Numbered from the stretch's first letter, positions 8,888 through 20,219 are shown. The stretch: 64,000 bases of DNA from Hydrogenophaga sp. SL48 (GCF_021729865.1 NZ_CP063400.1:2356001-2420000); one strand, 5' to 3'. Translations and numbers: made by a program. Notes: a model not told the origin generated them from the letters alone.

Positions 8888-9466
8888 ATGCAGCCCGTTC
8901 CGCTCGACAAGGCCAGCCGCCTGCTCAACCACGGTCCCACCGTGCTGGTGGGCAGCGCGCACGGTGGCCGCGTGAATCTCATGGCCGCCGCCTGGGCCAT
9001 GCCACTGGACTTCGTACCTCCCAAAGTGGCGGTCGTCATCGACAAAGCCACGCTCACCCGAGAGCTGGTGGACACCTCGGGCGTGCTCAGCGTGTGCGTG
9101 CCCTGCGTGGCCCAGGCCGACCTCACCCGTGCCGTTGGCGGCGAGAGCGGCAAAGACCACCCCGACAAACTGCAGCGGAGCGGTGTGTCGTTCGAACCGG
9201 GACCGTTGACCGGTTGCCCGCTGGTCCATGGCGCGATCGCCTGGATGGAGTGCCGCATCCTGCCCGCCACCGCGCACGTGGCGGGTCCTCATGACCTGAT
9301 CCTGGCCGAGGTGCTCAGCGCCTGGGCGGACGACCGGGTGTTTTCGAACGGGCGCTGGCATTTCGAGAAGGGCCCCGACGGGCTGCGCAGCCTGCACCAT
9401 GTGGCGGGCGGCTTCTTCTACGCCACGGGGGCCCCCGTGGCCCCCCTCACCGACGAACTGGCATGA
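8888..9466 (+). CDS. Flavin reductase-like domain protein (FMN-binding split barrel)
   Basis: About 192 residues with the flavin reductase-like split-barrel pattern: VLVGSAHGGRVNLMAAAWAM near the N-terminus, a central PPKVAVVIDKATLTRELV, and a C-terminal LHHVAGGFFYATG. Such proteins bind FMN and reduce flavin with NAD(P)H or act as DIM6/NTAB-type oxidoreductases. I prefer the ATG at 8888 because GAGGA sits 7 bp upstream; ATG 8882 and GTG 8870 are in frame but poorly spaced. Its stop overlaps the ATG of the following SRPBCC gene, so the two are coupled. The electron acceptor is unknown. Confidence 0.85.
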   Translation: MQPVPLDKASRLLNHGPTVLVGSAHGGRVNLMAAAWAMPLDFVPPKVAVVIDKATLTRELVDTSGVLSVCVPCVAQADLTRAVGGESGKDHPDKLQRSGVSFEPGPLTGCPLVHGAIAWMECRILPATAHVAGPHDLILAEVLSAWADDRVFSNGRWHFEKGPDGLRSLHHVAGGFFYATGAPVAPLTDELA

Positions 9467-9906
9467 GCACGGACATCGAACACCGCACCACGGTGGCCAC
9501 CCCGCCCGCCCGCATCTTTCACCTCTACGCCGACGTGGCGAACTGGCACCGCTGGGACCCGGACACCCGGGTCGCGACGCTGAACGGCCCCTTTGCCGCC
9601 GGTTCACGCGGCACGCTGACGCCCAGCAAGGGAAACACCGTCCCCATGGTGGTGACCTTCGCCGATCCGGATCGGGGGTTCACCGTCGAGTCGCGGATTC
9701 CCCTGCTGCTGCGCATGGTGTTCGAACACGAGCTGATCGCGCGCGGGCCCTCGCAGACCGAGGTGGTGCACCGGGTCACCCTCACAGGGCCGCTGTCCTG
9801 GCTGATCGGTCCGGCGTTGAAACGCCAGCTGGACGCCGGTCTGCCGGTGACGCTGGCGCGGCTCAAGCGGATGGCAGAAACCGGATCGCCAGACGCACCC
9901 GTCTGA
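9463..9906 (+). CDS. SRPBCC family protein (polyketide cyclase/dehydrase type)
   Basis: A 147-residue START/Bet v1-like hydrophobic-ligand-binding protein. The N-terminal pattern RTTVATPPARIFHLYADVANWHRWDP and the C-terminal helix LDAGLPVTLARLKRMAE are typical of polyketide_cyc2-type SRPBCC proteins. ATGA overlap with the flavin reductase-like gene suggests coupled expression and perhaps work on the same small hydrophobic substrate; that link is inference. Confidence 0.8.
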   Translation: MSTDIEHRTTVATPPARIFHLYADVANWHRWDPDTRVATLNGPFAAGSRGTLTPSKGNTVPMVVTFADPDRGFTVESRIPLLLRMVFEHELIARGPSQTEVVHRVTLTGPLSWLIGPALKRQLDAGLPVTLARLKRMAETGSPDAPV

Positions 9907-9924
9907 CCCACTGTTGTGTGTCCC

Positions 9925-10395
9925 ATGCCCCTCTCGATCCGCCCCATGCAAGCCGCCGACCTGTCCGCCGTTGGCGGGCTGTTCGACCAGTACCGCCGGT
10001 TCTACGAACAGGCGCCGGACCCCGGCCTGGCGCAGCGTTTCATGGCGGAGCGCTTCGAGCGTGGCGAATCGGTGGTGCTGGTGGCGCAGGCGTCCGGTGG
10101 CGAGCTGGTGGGCTTTTGCCAGATGTACCCGTCGTTCTGCTCGGTGGAGGCCGCGCCGATCTACACGCTGTACGACCTGTTTGTGTCGCCGCAAGCGCGT
10201 GAAGGGGGTGCCGGGCGGCAGCTGTTGCTGGCGGCCGAGGCACGGGCCGCCGCCGACGGCATGGTGCGCATGGACCTGACCACGGCCCGCACCAATTTGA
10301 GGGCGCAGTCGCTCTATGCGTCGCTCGGCTGGGTGCGGGACGGTGTGTTTCTGGCCTACAACCGGCGCGTGAACCAGCCATCCGTCACGGAATGA
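9925..10395 (+). CDS. GNAT family N-acetyltransferase
   Basis: A 156-residue GNAT acetyltransferase. Motif A, for acetyl-CoA binding, is seen at LYDLFVSPQAREGGAGRQLL, and the C-terminal motif B at TARTNLRAQSLYASLGWVRD. A GTG at 9916 gives a three-residue longer form, but the ATG at 9925 directly precedes the family core (PLSIRPMQAADL). The acceptor substrate is unknown. It ends just before a perfect 20-bp hairpin terminator shared with the convergent phasin gene. Confidence 0.88.
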   Translation: MPLSIRPMQAADLSAVGGLFDQYRRFYEQAPDPGLAQRFMAERFERGESVVLVAQASGGELVGFCQMYPSFCSVEAAPIYTLYDLFVSPQAREGGAGRQLLLAAEARAAADGMVRMDLTTARTNLRAQSLYASLGWVRDGVFLAYNRRVNQPSVTE

Positions 10396-10402
10396 AGTTG
10401 GG

Positions 10403-10446
10403 CCAAAACAAAAAGAGGCTCCCGAAGGAGCCTCTTTTTGTTTTGG
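10403..10446. terminator. Bidirectional intrinsic terminator
   Basis: A perfect 20-bp inverted repeat (core AAGAGGCTCC / GGAGCCTCTT) around a CGAA tetraloop, with A-runs on one side and T-runs on the other. It sits between the convergent GNAT and phasin genes and should terminate both. Confidence 0.92.
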
Positions 10447-10471
10447 CAGGAGCCGTTCGCTCCCGGGTCGA

Positions 10472-11014
10472 TCAGACCTTGGTGGCCTTCTTGACCAGAT
10501 CGGTGGTCTGCTTCGAAGCGGCGGTGAAGTTGGCCTGGGCGGTGGCCGAGGCTTTCTTGATCGTGGCCTGGGCGGTTTCCACGGCCTTCTGGCCCTGGGT
10601 CAGCGCGCTCTGGAAAGCGGCCACAGCGGCTTCAGAACCGGCGGGTGCGTTCTTGACCAGCTGGTCCACGGACACGCCGATCGCCTTCTGTGCGTCGGCC
10701 ATGCCGGCTTCGAGCTGCTTGACGAAATCGGCGCTGCCTTCGGTGGCGATGCTCTGCACGTGCTGGAAGTAGGCAGCCGATTTTTCAGCCAGGGGCTGGA
10801 AGAAGCTGGTCTGCAGGGTCATGAATTCCTGGGGGGTCTTCACAGACAGCACGGCCTGGGCATAGCTGAACGACTCGCCCAGAGCGGCCTTGGAGGCAGC
10901 CATGTTGAGATCGACCAGCTTTTCCACGCCCACGTAGGCCTTCTTGGCGGAACCTTCGAGGGCTTCCAGGTTGGCTTTGTTGGCGGCGATGATTTGTTCA
11001 GCGGGGTTGTTCAT
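10472..11014 (-). CDS. Phasin family protein (PHA granule-associated)
   Basis: A 180-residue, Ala-rich, mostly helical protein matching the PhaP family: N-terminal [19 protein letters not shown], then heptad-like amphipathic helices without membrane segments and a Lys/Ala-rich C-terminus. Phasins coat polyhydroxyalkanoate granules and control their size and number. The ATG at 11014 has AAGGAA upstream; the longer frame to 11062 has no such site. The promoter, at 11105-11132, is flanked by two palindromes of the type reported for the PHA repressor PhaR. No other PHA gene is in the window, as is common for phasins. Confidence 0.92.
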   Translation of the reverse strand: MNNPAEQIIAANKANLEALEGSAKKAYVGVEKLVDLNMAASKAALGESFSYAQAVLSVKTPQEFMTLQTSFFQPLAEKSAAYFQHVQSIATEGSADFVKQLEAGMADAQKAIGVSVDQLVKNAPAGSEAAVAAFQSALTQGQKAVETAQATIKKASATAQANFTAASKQTTDLVKKATKV

Positions 11015-11081
11015 TTCAGTTTCCTTGAAGAGGGTTGACACACAGGGGCCGCCGGTGAACATGGTTCGGTTTCCCGATTTA

Positions 11082-11096
11082 TGTTGCAGTGCAGCA
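11082..11096. promoter_or_regulatory. Proximal PhaR-type operator (TTGC-N3-GCAG)
   Basis: TGTTGCAGTGCAGCA, an imperfect inverted repeat just downstream of the predicted transcription start of the phasin gene. It matches, with one base changed, the distal copy 58 bp away and the CTGC-N3/4-GCAG style of sites reported for PhaR repressors. Confidence 0.6.
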
Positions 11097-11104
11097 TGGG
11101 TGTG

Positions 11105-11132
11105 ATTCTACGGGTAATCCCGAGGATGGCAA
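11105..11132 (-). promoter_or_regulatory. Phasin promoter (-35 TTGCCA, -10 TAGAAT)
   Basis: On the minus strand, TTGCCA (11127-11132) and TAGAAT (11105-11110) are separated by 16 bp. This is the clearest sigma70 promoter in the window. It predicts a leader of roughly 80 nt before the ATG at 11014. Confidence 0.65.
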
Positions 11133-11139
11133 GTGTTTT

Positions 11140-11154
11140 TGCTGCACTGCAGCA
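11140..11154. promoter_or_regulatory. Distal PhaR-type operator (CTGC-N3-GCAG)
   Basis: TGCTGCACTGCAGCA is a near-perfect palindrome containing CTGC-ACT-GCAG, 8 bp upstream of the phasin -35. It pairs with the proximal copy to bracket the promoter. Confidence 0.6.
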
Positions 11155-11211
11155 TTTTTAGAGGCGCACACCCAACCCGGCCGCTTCACCCCCGCGCCGC
11201 CAGGTCGTGGC

Positions 11212-11547
11212 TCAATGCCCGGCGACCTTGGAGAACAGGTTGATCACCATGACACCGGCCATGATCAGGGCGATGCCGATGAGCGCGGGCGCATCGAGCC
11301 GCTGCCCGAAAGCGAACCACCCGATCAGCGAGATCAGGACGATGCCCACGCCCGACCAGATGGCGTAGGCGATGCCGGTGGGGATGGTGGCCAGAGTCAG
11401 CGACAGGAAGTAGAAGGCGACGCCGTAGCCCGAGACGGTCACCACACTGGGCCAGAAGCGCGTGAACCCGGCGGACGTTTTGAGGAAGCTGGTGGCGATG
11501 ACTTCGGCCACGATGGCCACGCCGAGGTGAAGGTAGGCGATGTTCAT
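11212..11547 (-). CDS. SMR family multidrug efflux protein, EmrE-like
   Basis: A 111-residue four-helix small multidrug resistance protein very similar in pattern to EmrE. The essential membrane Glu is at position 15 (VAIVAEVIATSFLK), and the dimer and loop signatures IAYAIWSGVGIVLISLIGW and FGQRLDAPALIG are present. It exchanges protons for cationic lipophilic compounds as an antiparallel dimer in the inner membrane. The ATG at 11547 places Glu at the expected position; the longer frame to 11583 adds 12 non-hydrophobic residues. Single gene, downstream of the phasin control region but divergent from neighbours in function. Confidence 0.93.
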   Translation of the reverse strand: MNIAYLHLGVAIVAEVIATSFLKTSAGFTRFWPSVVTVSGYGVAFYFLSLTLATIPTGIAYAIWSGVGIVLISLIGWFAFGQRLDAPALIGIALIMAGVMVINLFSKVAGH

Positions 11548-11768
11548 GGGCTGGACTCTACCCACCCGACCGGCCTGGGCCAAGCGGCAGTGAACATGGC
11601 CCGTGGCCGACGCAAGGCCTTTGATGGACCGCGTCCAGCAGTTGTGCGCACTGTGGGCTGCTGCAGGGTGGCCGACAGGGCACTATGCTGTCGCCGATGC
11701 CGCCGCGGGCCCATGCCCGCATCGCGGCCCATTTGTGAAACACCTCACCCAGCCCTGAAGGAGGCACC

Positions 11769-12197
11769 ATGTCCGAGCAACCCACCCGCATCACCATCGA
11801 AGTCCGCCCGCGGTGCAGCATCGCCCGCGCCTGGGCTGCCTACACGGACCCCGGGTCGATCACACAATGGAACTTCGCTGCGCCGGAATGGCACTGCCCG
11901 CGCGCGGAAAACGACCTGCGCGTCGGCGGCGTGCTGCGCACTCGCATGGAGGCGCGCGACGGCTCGATGGGTTTCGACTTCGAGGGCACGTACACCGAGG
12001 TGGTGCCGCAGCAGCGACTGGTCTACGCGCTGGGCCCGGACCGCGAGGTGGTGGCGACCTTCCGCGACACGGGGGACGGGCACACCGAGGTGACCGTGAG
12101 CTTCACACCGGAAAACACCCACCCGGTGGAGTTCCAGAAAGCCGGCTGGCAGGCGATCCTGAACAACTACCGGGCGCACGCCGAGAGCGCGGCCTGA
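11769..12197 (+). CDS. SRPBCC family protein (AHSA1-like)
   Basis: A 142-residue AHSA1/activator-of-Hsp90-like SRPBCC domain protein: N-terminal ITIEVRPRCSIARAWAAYTDP, central FEGTYTEVVPQQRLVYAL, and C-terminal GWQAILNNYRAHAESAA helix. It probably binds a small hydrophobic ligand; function unknown. A strong GGAGG lies 7 bp before the ATG. It stands alone between the SMR gene and the convergent PLP-enzyme gene. Confidence 0.83.
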   Translation: MSEQPTRITIEVRPRCSIARAWAAYTDPGSITQWNFAAPEWHCPRAENDLRVGGVLRTRMEARDGSMGFDFEGTYTEVVPQQRLVYALGPDREVVATFRDTGDGHTEVTVSFTPENTHPVEFQKAGWQAILNNYRAHAESAA

Positions 12198-12242
12198 CCC
12201 GTTGCGTCGGCCAGGGACTGGGCCCGATCCCGAACGACAGCG

Positions 12243-13520
12243 TCAGAACCAGGTGGTGACGGCATCCACCACGCGGTAGGCATCGTCCACCACCGGCATC
12301 CAGCGCCACTTGTCGAAGGTCGTACAGGGGTGTGAAATGCCGCAGGCCACGGTTTCGCCGAGTTGCGGCCACTCGGTCTGGGGCGCCGCCGGGTCGTGCC
12401 GCAGGTAGGCGTGCTGGTCGTTGAGGGCGTCGATGCGCCAGTGGGCGGGCACGGCCCTCGGTGCGTCACCCTTCGCGTCAGAGCGCCAGATAGGCAAGGG
12501 CAGATCGAGGTCGTGCGACACGTCGCGCCGGCCCATGCTGAGCAGGGCCAGGCCAGGCTCGGGGCAGCTCTGCACGCAGGCCAGCACCTCCAGCGCGGGC
12601 TTCAGGGTTTCACGAAGGCTCAGCCGTTCACCCACGCAGCAGAGGTAACGCTGGTAGCGCTGGTGGTCGTGCGTGAGGTAACAGCCCGAGCGCAGCACGC
12701 CGCGCACCGGGCGGCCCAGGTGGGGCGTCAAGCGCTCGGCCACCAGATCGAAGATGGCAGAGCCGCCGGCGCTGAGGATGACTTCTTCGTGGGTGAACCA
12801 GCCCTGGGCGATGGCTTCGCGCGCGATCGCGTCCACACGGTCCATCAGGGCTTGCACAGTGGCGCGGTCTTTGGCGTGGTCGCAGCTGGCGGTGGTGCCT
12901 TCGTAACATTCGATGCCAACGAGTTGCAGCGCCGGGCTGGCAGCGATGCGCTGGGCGATCTGCCGCGCTTCACCCGCCGTTCGGCAGCCGGTGCGCTGTC
13001 CAGCGATGCCCAGCTCCAGCAGCACCTCGAAGCGGCCGTTGAAGCCGCTCGCCGTGGCCCAGGCTTCGATCAGGTCCACCTGCCCCACCGAGTCCACCAG
13101 GAACAGCGAGCGCAACGCGGGACGTTCGGCGTGCAGCAGCGCCAGCGCGTCCAGCTCGGCGGGCTGGACCACCTGGTTGGCGATCAGCAGCACGGGCACG
13201 CCGTGGCGTGCGCCCACGACCGCCTGGAACACGGTCGCGAAGCTGATGCCCCACGCGTCCGCCTCCAGCTGCATGGCCCACAGCTCGGGCGACATGCTGG
13301 TCTTGCCGTGGGGCGCGAGCTCGATGCCGCGCTGCGCGCAGAAGTCCCGCATCCAGTGCAGGTTGTGCTGCAGCGCGCTGTGTTTGAGCACGGCCAGCGG
13401 CAGGGCCAGGTCACCGCGCAGCAGTTGCCAGCCTTGCTGGGGAATCTGCTCGCGCGTGAGCGGCGCGCCAGCGATGGGAAAGCCTTTGAGGTGGGGACCA
13501 AAGACCTGGGGCGGGGCCAT
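12243..13520 (-). CDS. D-serine dehydratase/D-threonine aldolase-like PLP enzyme (alanine racemase fold)
   Basis: A 425-residue fold-type III PLP enzyme. The PLP lysine is in PHGKTSMSPEL (about residue 74), and the C-terminal metal-binding HxC motif is seen in CGISHPCTTFDKW, typical of Zn-dependent DSD1-like D-serine dehydratases and related D-amino acid deaminases or aldolases. A phosphate-binding segment is likely around SAGGSAIFD. The exact D-amino acid is unknown. It follows a 63-codon membrane gene with a 6-bp gap and is last in the parE-slt-parC run, so it is probably co-transcribed. Confidence 0.85.
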   Translation of the reverse strand: MAPPQVFGPHLKGFPIAGAPLTREQIPQQGWQLLRGDLALPLAVLKHSALQHNLHWMRDFCAQRGIELAPHGKTSMSPELWAMQLEADAWGISFATVFQAVVGARHGVPVLLIANQVVQPAELDALALLHAERPALRSLFLVDSVGQVDLIEAWATASGFNGRFEVLLELGIAGQRTGCRTAGEARQIAQRIAASPALQLVGIECYEGTTASCDHAKDRATVQALMDRVDAIAREAIAQGWFTHEEVILSAGGSAIFDLVAERLTPHLGRPVRGVLRSGCYLTHDHQRYQRYLCCVGERLSLRETLKPALEVLACVQSCPEPGLALLSMGRRDVSHDLDLPLPIWRSDAKGDAPRAVPAHWRIDALNDQHAYLRHDPAAPQTEWPQLGETVACGISHPCTTFDKWRWMPVVDDAYRVVDAVTTWF

Positions 13521-13526
13521 GGCGGT

Positions 13527-13715
13527 TCAGCGGCGGTTCTTGCGCGCCTGCGCGCGACGCACCTGCCGGCTTTGTTGTGCCAGTGCGCGCTCGGCCTCAG
13601 CGGCCTGCTTCGCGTCGCGGCGGGCCTGGAGCCGTTTGCCGATGAGGCGGCCCACGAAAAAGGTCAGCACGAAGCTGGCCAGCACCACGAACAGGCCGAT
13701 CCCATCCATGTTCAT
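13527..13715 (-). CDS. Small single-pass membrane protein, unknown function
   Basis: A 62-residue protein with one N-terminal membrane segment (IGLFVVLASFVLTFFVGRLIG) followed by a strongly basic, Arg/Ala/Gln-rich helical tail. The ATG at 13715 shares one base with the parC stop (TGATG); a GTG one codon earlier is also possible. GGAG lies inside the end of parC. Its chained overlap with parC and short gap to the PLP-enzyme gene argue for a real gene. No function can be assigned. Confidence 0.7.
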   Translation of the reverse strand: MNMDGIGLFVVLASFVLTFFVGRLIGKRLQARRDAKQAAEAERALAQQSRQVRRAQARKNRR

Positions 13716-16060
13716 CACTCCACCCGCGTCACGCGGTTCGGCTTGAAGCCGAGATCGGCCGCTTTGCCTTTGCGGCCGCGCGCGGCGCGGGCGTTGTTGA
13801 GGCTGCGGATCTCCAGTGTCTCGTCGCGCTCCTTGCCACCGCGACCGATGCCTTCGATCTTGATGCTGCGCGTGTAGGCGGCCGCGCCGGCCAGCGTGTC
13901 CTTGGCTTCGAGGTCGATCAGCATCAGGCCGCGACCGCCCTTCTCCATGGCCTTGAGTTCGGTGATCTCAAACGTGAGGATGCGGCCACCGGTGGAGGCG
14001 CAGGCCACGTGCGTGGCGGCCAGCAGCGGCTGGCTGCCCGAGGTGTTCGCCACGTGGGACGGCGCGCAGATCGTCTCACCGTCGCCCACGCTGATGAAGG
14101 CCTTGCCGGCCTTCTGGCGCGAGACCAGGCTTTCCGCGGTGGCCAGGAAACCATAGCCGCCGGTGCTGGCGAGCAGAAGGGTTGCATGGACCGGGCCGGC
14201 GAAGTAGTGCAGTGGCTGCGTGCCGCTTTCCAGCTCGATCAGCGTGGTGATGGGCTGGCCGTCGCCGCGCGCGCCGGGCAGGCTGGCGACCGGCACCGAG
14301 TACACGCGGCCGTTGCTGCCGAAGACGATGAACAGGTCCACCGTGCGGCACTCAAAGGTGCCGTAGAGGCCGTCACCCGCCTTGAAGGCGAAGCTGCCGG
14401 CTTCGTGGCCGTGGCCGGTGCGCGCGCGCACCCAGCCCTTGCTGGAGATGACGACCGTGACCGGTTCGTCCACCACCTTGATTTCGGCCACGGCCTTTTT
14501 CTCGGTCTGGATCAGCGTGCGCCGCGGGTCGGCGAAGGTCTTGGCGTCGGCCTCGATCTCTTTGACCATCAGGCGCTTCAGGCTGGCCGGGTTGCCCAGG
14601 ATGTCTTCCAGCTTGCCCTGCTCTTCGCGCAGGTCTTTGAGCTCCTGCTGAATCTTGATGGCTTCGAGCCGGGCCAGCTGGCGCAGGCGGATTTCAAGAA
14701 TGTCTTCGGCCTGCCGGTCGCTGAGCCTGAAGGCTTCGATCAGCGCAGGCTTGGGCTCGTCGCTGTGGCGGATGATGCGGATCACCTCGTCGATGTTTAG
14801 CAGCACCAGCTGCCGGCCTTCGAGGATGTGGATGCGGTCGAGCACCTTGTTCAGGCGGTGCTGCGTGCGGCGGATGATGGTGGACTGGCGGAACGCGATC
14901 CACTCTTCCAGCATCAGCCGCAGGCTCTTCTGCGTCGGCCGGCCGTCGAGGCCGATCATGGTCAGGTTGATCGGCGCCGAACTTTCCAGGCTGGTGTGGG
15001 CCAGCAGCGCGGTGATGAGTTCGCTCTGCTCGATGCGGCTGCTCTTGGGCTCGAACACGAGCCGAACCGGCGCGTCCTTGCTGGATTCGTCGCGCACCAC
15101 GTCCAGCACCATCAGCATGCTGGCTTTGAGCTGGGTCTGGTCCTGGCTCAGCGCTTTCTTGCCGGCCTTGACCTTGGGGTTGGTGATCTCTTCGATCTCT
15201 TCCAGCACGCGCTGGCTGCTCACGCCCGGCGGCAGCTCGTTGACCACCAGCTGCCACTGGCCACGGGCCAGGTCTTCGATCTTCCAGCGCGCACGCACCT
15301 TGAGGCTTCCGCGGCCCGTGCGGTAGGCGTCGGCGATGTCGCCCACCGGGCTGATGATCTGGCCGCCACCGGGGTAGTCCGGACCAGGGATCAGGGTGAA
15401 CAGCTCGTCGTCAGTGAGCTGGGGGTTCTTCACGAGCGCCACGCAGGCGTCGGCCACCTCGCGCAGGTTGTGGCTGGGGATTTCGGTGGCCAGGCCCACG
15501 GCGATGCCCGAGGCGCCGTTGAGCAGGTTGAACGGCAGGCGCGCGGGCAGCTGCTTGGGCTCTTCGAACGAGCCATCGTAGGTGGGGATGAAATCCACCG
15601 TGCCCTGATCGATTTCGTCGAGCAGCAGGCCGGTGATCTTGGCCAGGCGCGCTTCGGTGTAGCGCATGGCGGCAGCGCCGTCGCCGTCGCGGCTGCCGAA
15701 GTTGCCCTGGCCATCGATCAGCGGGTAGCGCTGGCTGAAGTCCTGCGCCATGCGCACGAGCGCGTCGTAGGCCGCGCTGTCGCCGTGCGGGTGGTACTTG
15801 CCCAGCACATCGCCCACCACGCGCGCGCTCTTGACCGGCTTGGCCGCGGTGTTGCCGGAAAAGCCCAGACCCATGCGGTCCATGGCGTAGAGGATGCGGC
15901 GCTGCACCGGCTTCTGGCCGTCGCACACATCGGGCAGGGCACGGCCCTTGACGACGGAGAGCGCGTATTCGAGGTAGGCGCGCTGGGCGTAGGTGGCAAG
16001 GTTGTCTTCGCCGGGCTCAACGGGTTCGGCCGGCGCCAGGTCGGGGGTCAGGATGTCCAT
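13715..16060 (-). CDS. parC: DNA topoisomerase IV subunit A
   Basis: A 781-residue ParC. The N-terminal breakage-reunion domain starts with [20 protein letters not shown]; the catalytic Tyr is at about residue 134 in [10 protein letters not shown], shifted by an N-terminal extension of about 14 residues relative to E. coli ParC (Tyr120). The C-terminal half has beta-pinwheel-like repeats. With ParE it decatenates daughter chromosomes. parE lies upstream on the same strand, separated by a lytic transglycosylase gene. Confidence 0.97.
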   Translation of the reverse strand: MDILTPDLAPAEPVEPGEDNLATYAQRAYLEYALSVVKGRALPDVCDGQKPVQRRILYAMDRMGLGFSGNTAAKPVKSARVVGDVLGKYHPHGDSAAYDALVRMAQDFSQRYPLIDGQGNFGSRDGDGAAAMRYTEARLAKITGLLLDEIDQGTVDFIPTYDGSFEEPKQLPARLPFNLLNGASGIAVGLATEIPSHNLREVADACVALVKNPQLTDDELFTLIPGPDYPGGGQIISPVGDIADAYRTGRGSLKVRARWKIEDLARGQWQLVVNELPPGVSSQRVLEEIEEITNPKVKAGKKALSQDQTQLKASMLMVLDVVRDESSKDAPVRLVFEPKSSRIEQSELITALLAHTSLESSAPINLTMIGLDGRPTQKSLRLMLEEWIAFRQSTIIRRTQHRLNKVLDRIHILEGRQLVLLNIDEVIRIIRHSDEPKPALIEAFRLSDRQAEDILEIRLRQLARLEAIKIQQELKDLREEQGKLEDILGNPASLKRLMVKEIEADAKTFADPRRTLIQTEKKAVAEIKVVDEPVTVVISSKGWVRARTGHGHEAGSFAFKAGDGLYGTFECRTVDLFIVFGSNGRVYSVPVASLPGARGDGQPITTLIELESGTQPLHYFAGPVHATLLLASTGGYGFLATAESLVSRQKAGKAFISVGDGETICAPSHVANTSGSQPLLAATHVACASTGGRILTFEITELKAMEKGGRGLMLIDLEAKDTLAGAAAYTRSIKIEGIGRGGKERDETLEIRSLNNARAARGRKGKAADLGFKPNRVTRVE

Positions 16061-16081
16061 GGGGATTCGGTGTGGATCAGA

Positions 16082-16836
16082 TCAGAGCGAGGCCACGGGC
16101 AGGCTGCCGCGTCGGGGCTGCATTGCAGCGGGTGACACGGTTGTCCGCCCCTCGCTCACCGCGCGGGGCGGCAGCAGGTTCTGGTGAAGTTGGGTGACCT
16201 TGCGCACGTAGTCGCGGGTCTCGGGATAGTTGGGCACCTTGCGGCCGGCGCGCAGCACGGCGCCCTCGCCCGCGTTGTAAGCCGCGATGGCCAGCTCCAG
16301 TTCGCCGTTGAAGTACTTCAGCAGCCAGGCCAGATAGCGGGCACCGGCCTGCACGTTGGTGCGCGGATCGGTCAGGCGCTCTTCCAGTGTCTGGTCGGCT
16401 TTGGAGCGCACGCCGAAGCGCTGCGCCGTGTCGGGCATGAGCTGCATCAGACCGACGGCGCCCTTGGGGCTGACCGCGCGGGTGTTGAAGCCGGACTCGG
16501 TGGCGATCACGGCCTGCAGCAGCTCGAACTCCAGCCCATGGGCATGGGCCGCTTCGCGGATGTGGTGGCGAACGGCCTTGAAATCGGGGGACACGTCGAA
16601 GCGTGCGCCGACGCCGGGCGGCGCATTGACCGCGCTGGGCGCCTGACCGCTGGGCGACACGGCCTGTGCCTTGGCACCCCGGTAGAACAGCTCATAGCGG
16701 CGATCGACCTGGTGGTCGGCGAAGTGCGTCACCCCTTTGCGATCCACGTAGCCCCAGATCTCGGCGCGAGCGGGCACGGCCGCGAGCAGCAGCCCGGCCA
16801 CGGCCGACGCGACGAGCAGGCGAAACACGCGGCGCA

Positions 16837-16837
<1 letters not shown>
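16082..16837 (-). CDS. Lytic transglycosylase (SLT domain) with N-terminal DUF4124-like segment
   Basis: A 251-residue exported protein with signal peptide MMRRVFRLLVASAVAGLLL...ARA. A short DUF4124-like segment (EIWGYVDRKGVTHFAD, about 27-45) is followed by an SLT goose-lysozyme-like domain with the catalytic Glu in VIATESGFNTRAVSPKGAVG and the motif GLMQLMPDTAQRF, then a C-terminal AAYNAGEGAV motif. It cleaves peptidoglycan glycan strands to 1,6-anhydro products. The ATG at 16837 overlaps the parE stop (TGATG) and parC starts 21 bp downstream, so it is embedded in the topoisomerase IV operon. Confidence 0.93.
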
Positions 16838-18807
<1,970 letters not shown>

Positions 18808-18815
18808 GGGGGCGG

Positions 18816-18821
18816 ATTGTA
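18816..18821 (-). promoter_or_regulatory. Candidate -10 for parE
   Basis: TACAAT on the minus strand, 8 nt before the parE ATG, in the 167-bp divergent gap with an MFS gene. It implies an almost leaderless message; no Shine-Dalgarno is present. Confidence 0.45.
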
Positions 18822-18962
18822 AGCATCCTTGCACAAACCACTGGATGCAAATACAGATCAACCACATCTCGCGCGCCTGCCGATGCCCACAGCGCATCAA
18901 TCGCGGTCCGAAATTTCAAGGCGGCATCGCCCCCGGTGACAGCGTCACGCGGCCAACTTCGC

Positions 18963-18968
18963 TAAAGT
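18963..18968 (+). promoter_or_regulatory. Candidate -10 for the MFS gene
   Basis: TAAAGT followed by 6 nt and the ATG at 18975, with no Shine-Dalgarno. Same geometry as the other putative leaderless genes here. No -35 at the normal distance. Confidence 0.3.
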
Positions 18969-18974
18969 CGCTGG

Positions 18975-20219
18975 ATGTCCTCCCCACCCCCTGCCCTCAC
19001 CGCGCCCCGCCTGTCCGCCCTGCAGGTGCTGGCCTGCGGCGCCGCCATCGTCACCCTTTCCATGGGCGTGCGCCACGGGTTCGGTCTCTGGCTGCAGCCG
19101 ATCACCCAGGACCAGGGCTGGACGCGCGAGAACTTCGCGTTCGCGCTGGCGATCCAGAACCTCTCATGGGGCCTGTTCGGCATCTTCGCCGGCATGGCGG
19201 CCGACCGCTTTGGCGCGTTCCGCGTGCTGCTGGTGGGCGCGCTGCTCTACGCGCTGGGCCTGACCGGCATGGCACTCTCTCCCACCCCGCTCACGTTCGC
19301 GCTCACCGCGGGCGTGCTGATCGGGGCGGCGCAGGCGGGCACCACCTACGCCGTGATCTACGGCGTGATCGGGCGGCAGATCCCCGCAGAGAAACGTTCC
19401 TGGGCCATGGGCGTGGCGGCGGCGGCGGGTTCGTTCGGCCAGTTCCTGATGGTGCCGGTCGAAGGCTGGCTCATCAGCGCCTTCGGCTGGCAGGAGGCGC
19501 TGCTGATCCTCGGCGGCGCGGTGTTGCTGATCATGCCGCTGGCGTTGTTCCTGCGCGAACCGGGCTTTGTGGGCGGCGCGGCACCACCCCGGGAACAAAC
19601 CATTCTTCAGGCCGCGCGAGAAGCCTTCAGATACCGCAGCTTCCAGTTGCTGATGGCGGGCTATTTCGTCTGTGGCTTCCAGGTGGTGTTCATCGGTGTG
19701 CACATGCCGAGCTACCTGAAGGACCACGGCCTCTCGCCCCAGGTGGCGAGCTACGCGCTGGCGCTCATCGGCCTGTTCAACGTGCTGGGCACCTACGCCG
19801 CCGGCGTGCTGGGCCAGCGTTTCCCCAAGCGCCACATCCTGTCGTTCATCTATCTGGCCCGCGCTGTGGCGATCAGCGCCTTCCTGATCGCGCCGCTCTC
19901 GCCGGCCAGCGTTTACGTGTTCGCGGCCGTCATGGGCGTGCTCTGGCTGTCCACCATTCCGCCGACCAACGCGGTGGTGGCGCAGATCTTCGGCGTGGCG
20001 CACCTGTCCATGCTGGGCGGCTTCGTGTTCTTCAGCCACCAGATCGGCAGCTTCCTGGGCGTGTGGCTGGGTGGCTACCTGTACGACCGGACCGGCAGCT
20101 ACGACATCGTCTGGTACCTCTCGATCGCGCTGGGCGTGTTCGCCGCACTGATCAACCTGCCGGTGCGCGAGTCGCCCATCACCCGCGGGCCGCAGCGCGT
20201 GTCAGGGGTCGCCGCGTGA
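18975..20219 (+). CDS. MFS transporter (oxalate/formate antiporter-like)
   Basis: A 414-residue twelve-helix MFS protein. Features include GVRHGFGLWLQPITQDQGW after helix 1, a loop 2-3 motif FAGMAADRFGAFRVLLVGAL, and a central break after residue 205, as in monocarboxylate or oxalate/formate-type transporters. The substrate is unknown. Its stop overlaps the GTG of a 42-codon membrane gene, which in turn overlaps a methyltransferase gene, forming a tightly coupled trio. Divergent from parE. Confidence 0.88.
   Translation: MSSPPPALTAPRLSALQVLACGAAIVTLSMGVRHGFGLWLQPITQDQGWTRENFAFALAIQNLSWGLFGIFAGMAADRFGAFRVLLVGALLYALGLTGMALSPTPLTFALTAGVLIGAAQAGTTYAVIYGVIGRQIPAEKRSWAMGVAAAAGSFGQFLMVPVEGWLISAFGWQEALLILGGAVLLIMPLALFLREPGFVGGAAPPREQTILQAAREAFRYRSFQLLMAGYFVCGFQVVFIGVHMPSYLKDHGLSPQVASYALALIGLFNVLGTYAAGVLGQRFPKRHILSFIYLARAVAISAFLIAPLSPASVYVFAAVMGVLWLSTIPPTNAVVAQIFGVAHLSMLGGFVFFSHQIGSFLGVWLGGYLYDRTGSYDIVWYLSIALGVFAALINLPVRESPITRGPQRVSGVAA

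Noticed and set aside
18808..18900. 31-codon N-terminal extension of parE
   Set aside because: Out of line with the family length and crosses the likely promoter; the ATG at 18807 starts the conserved region.
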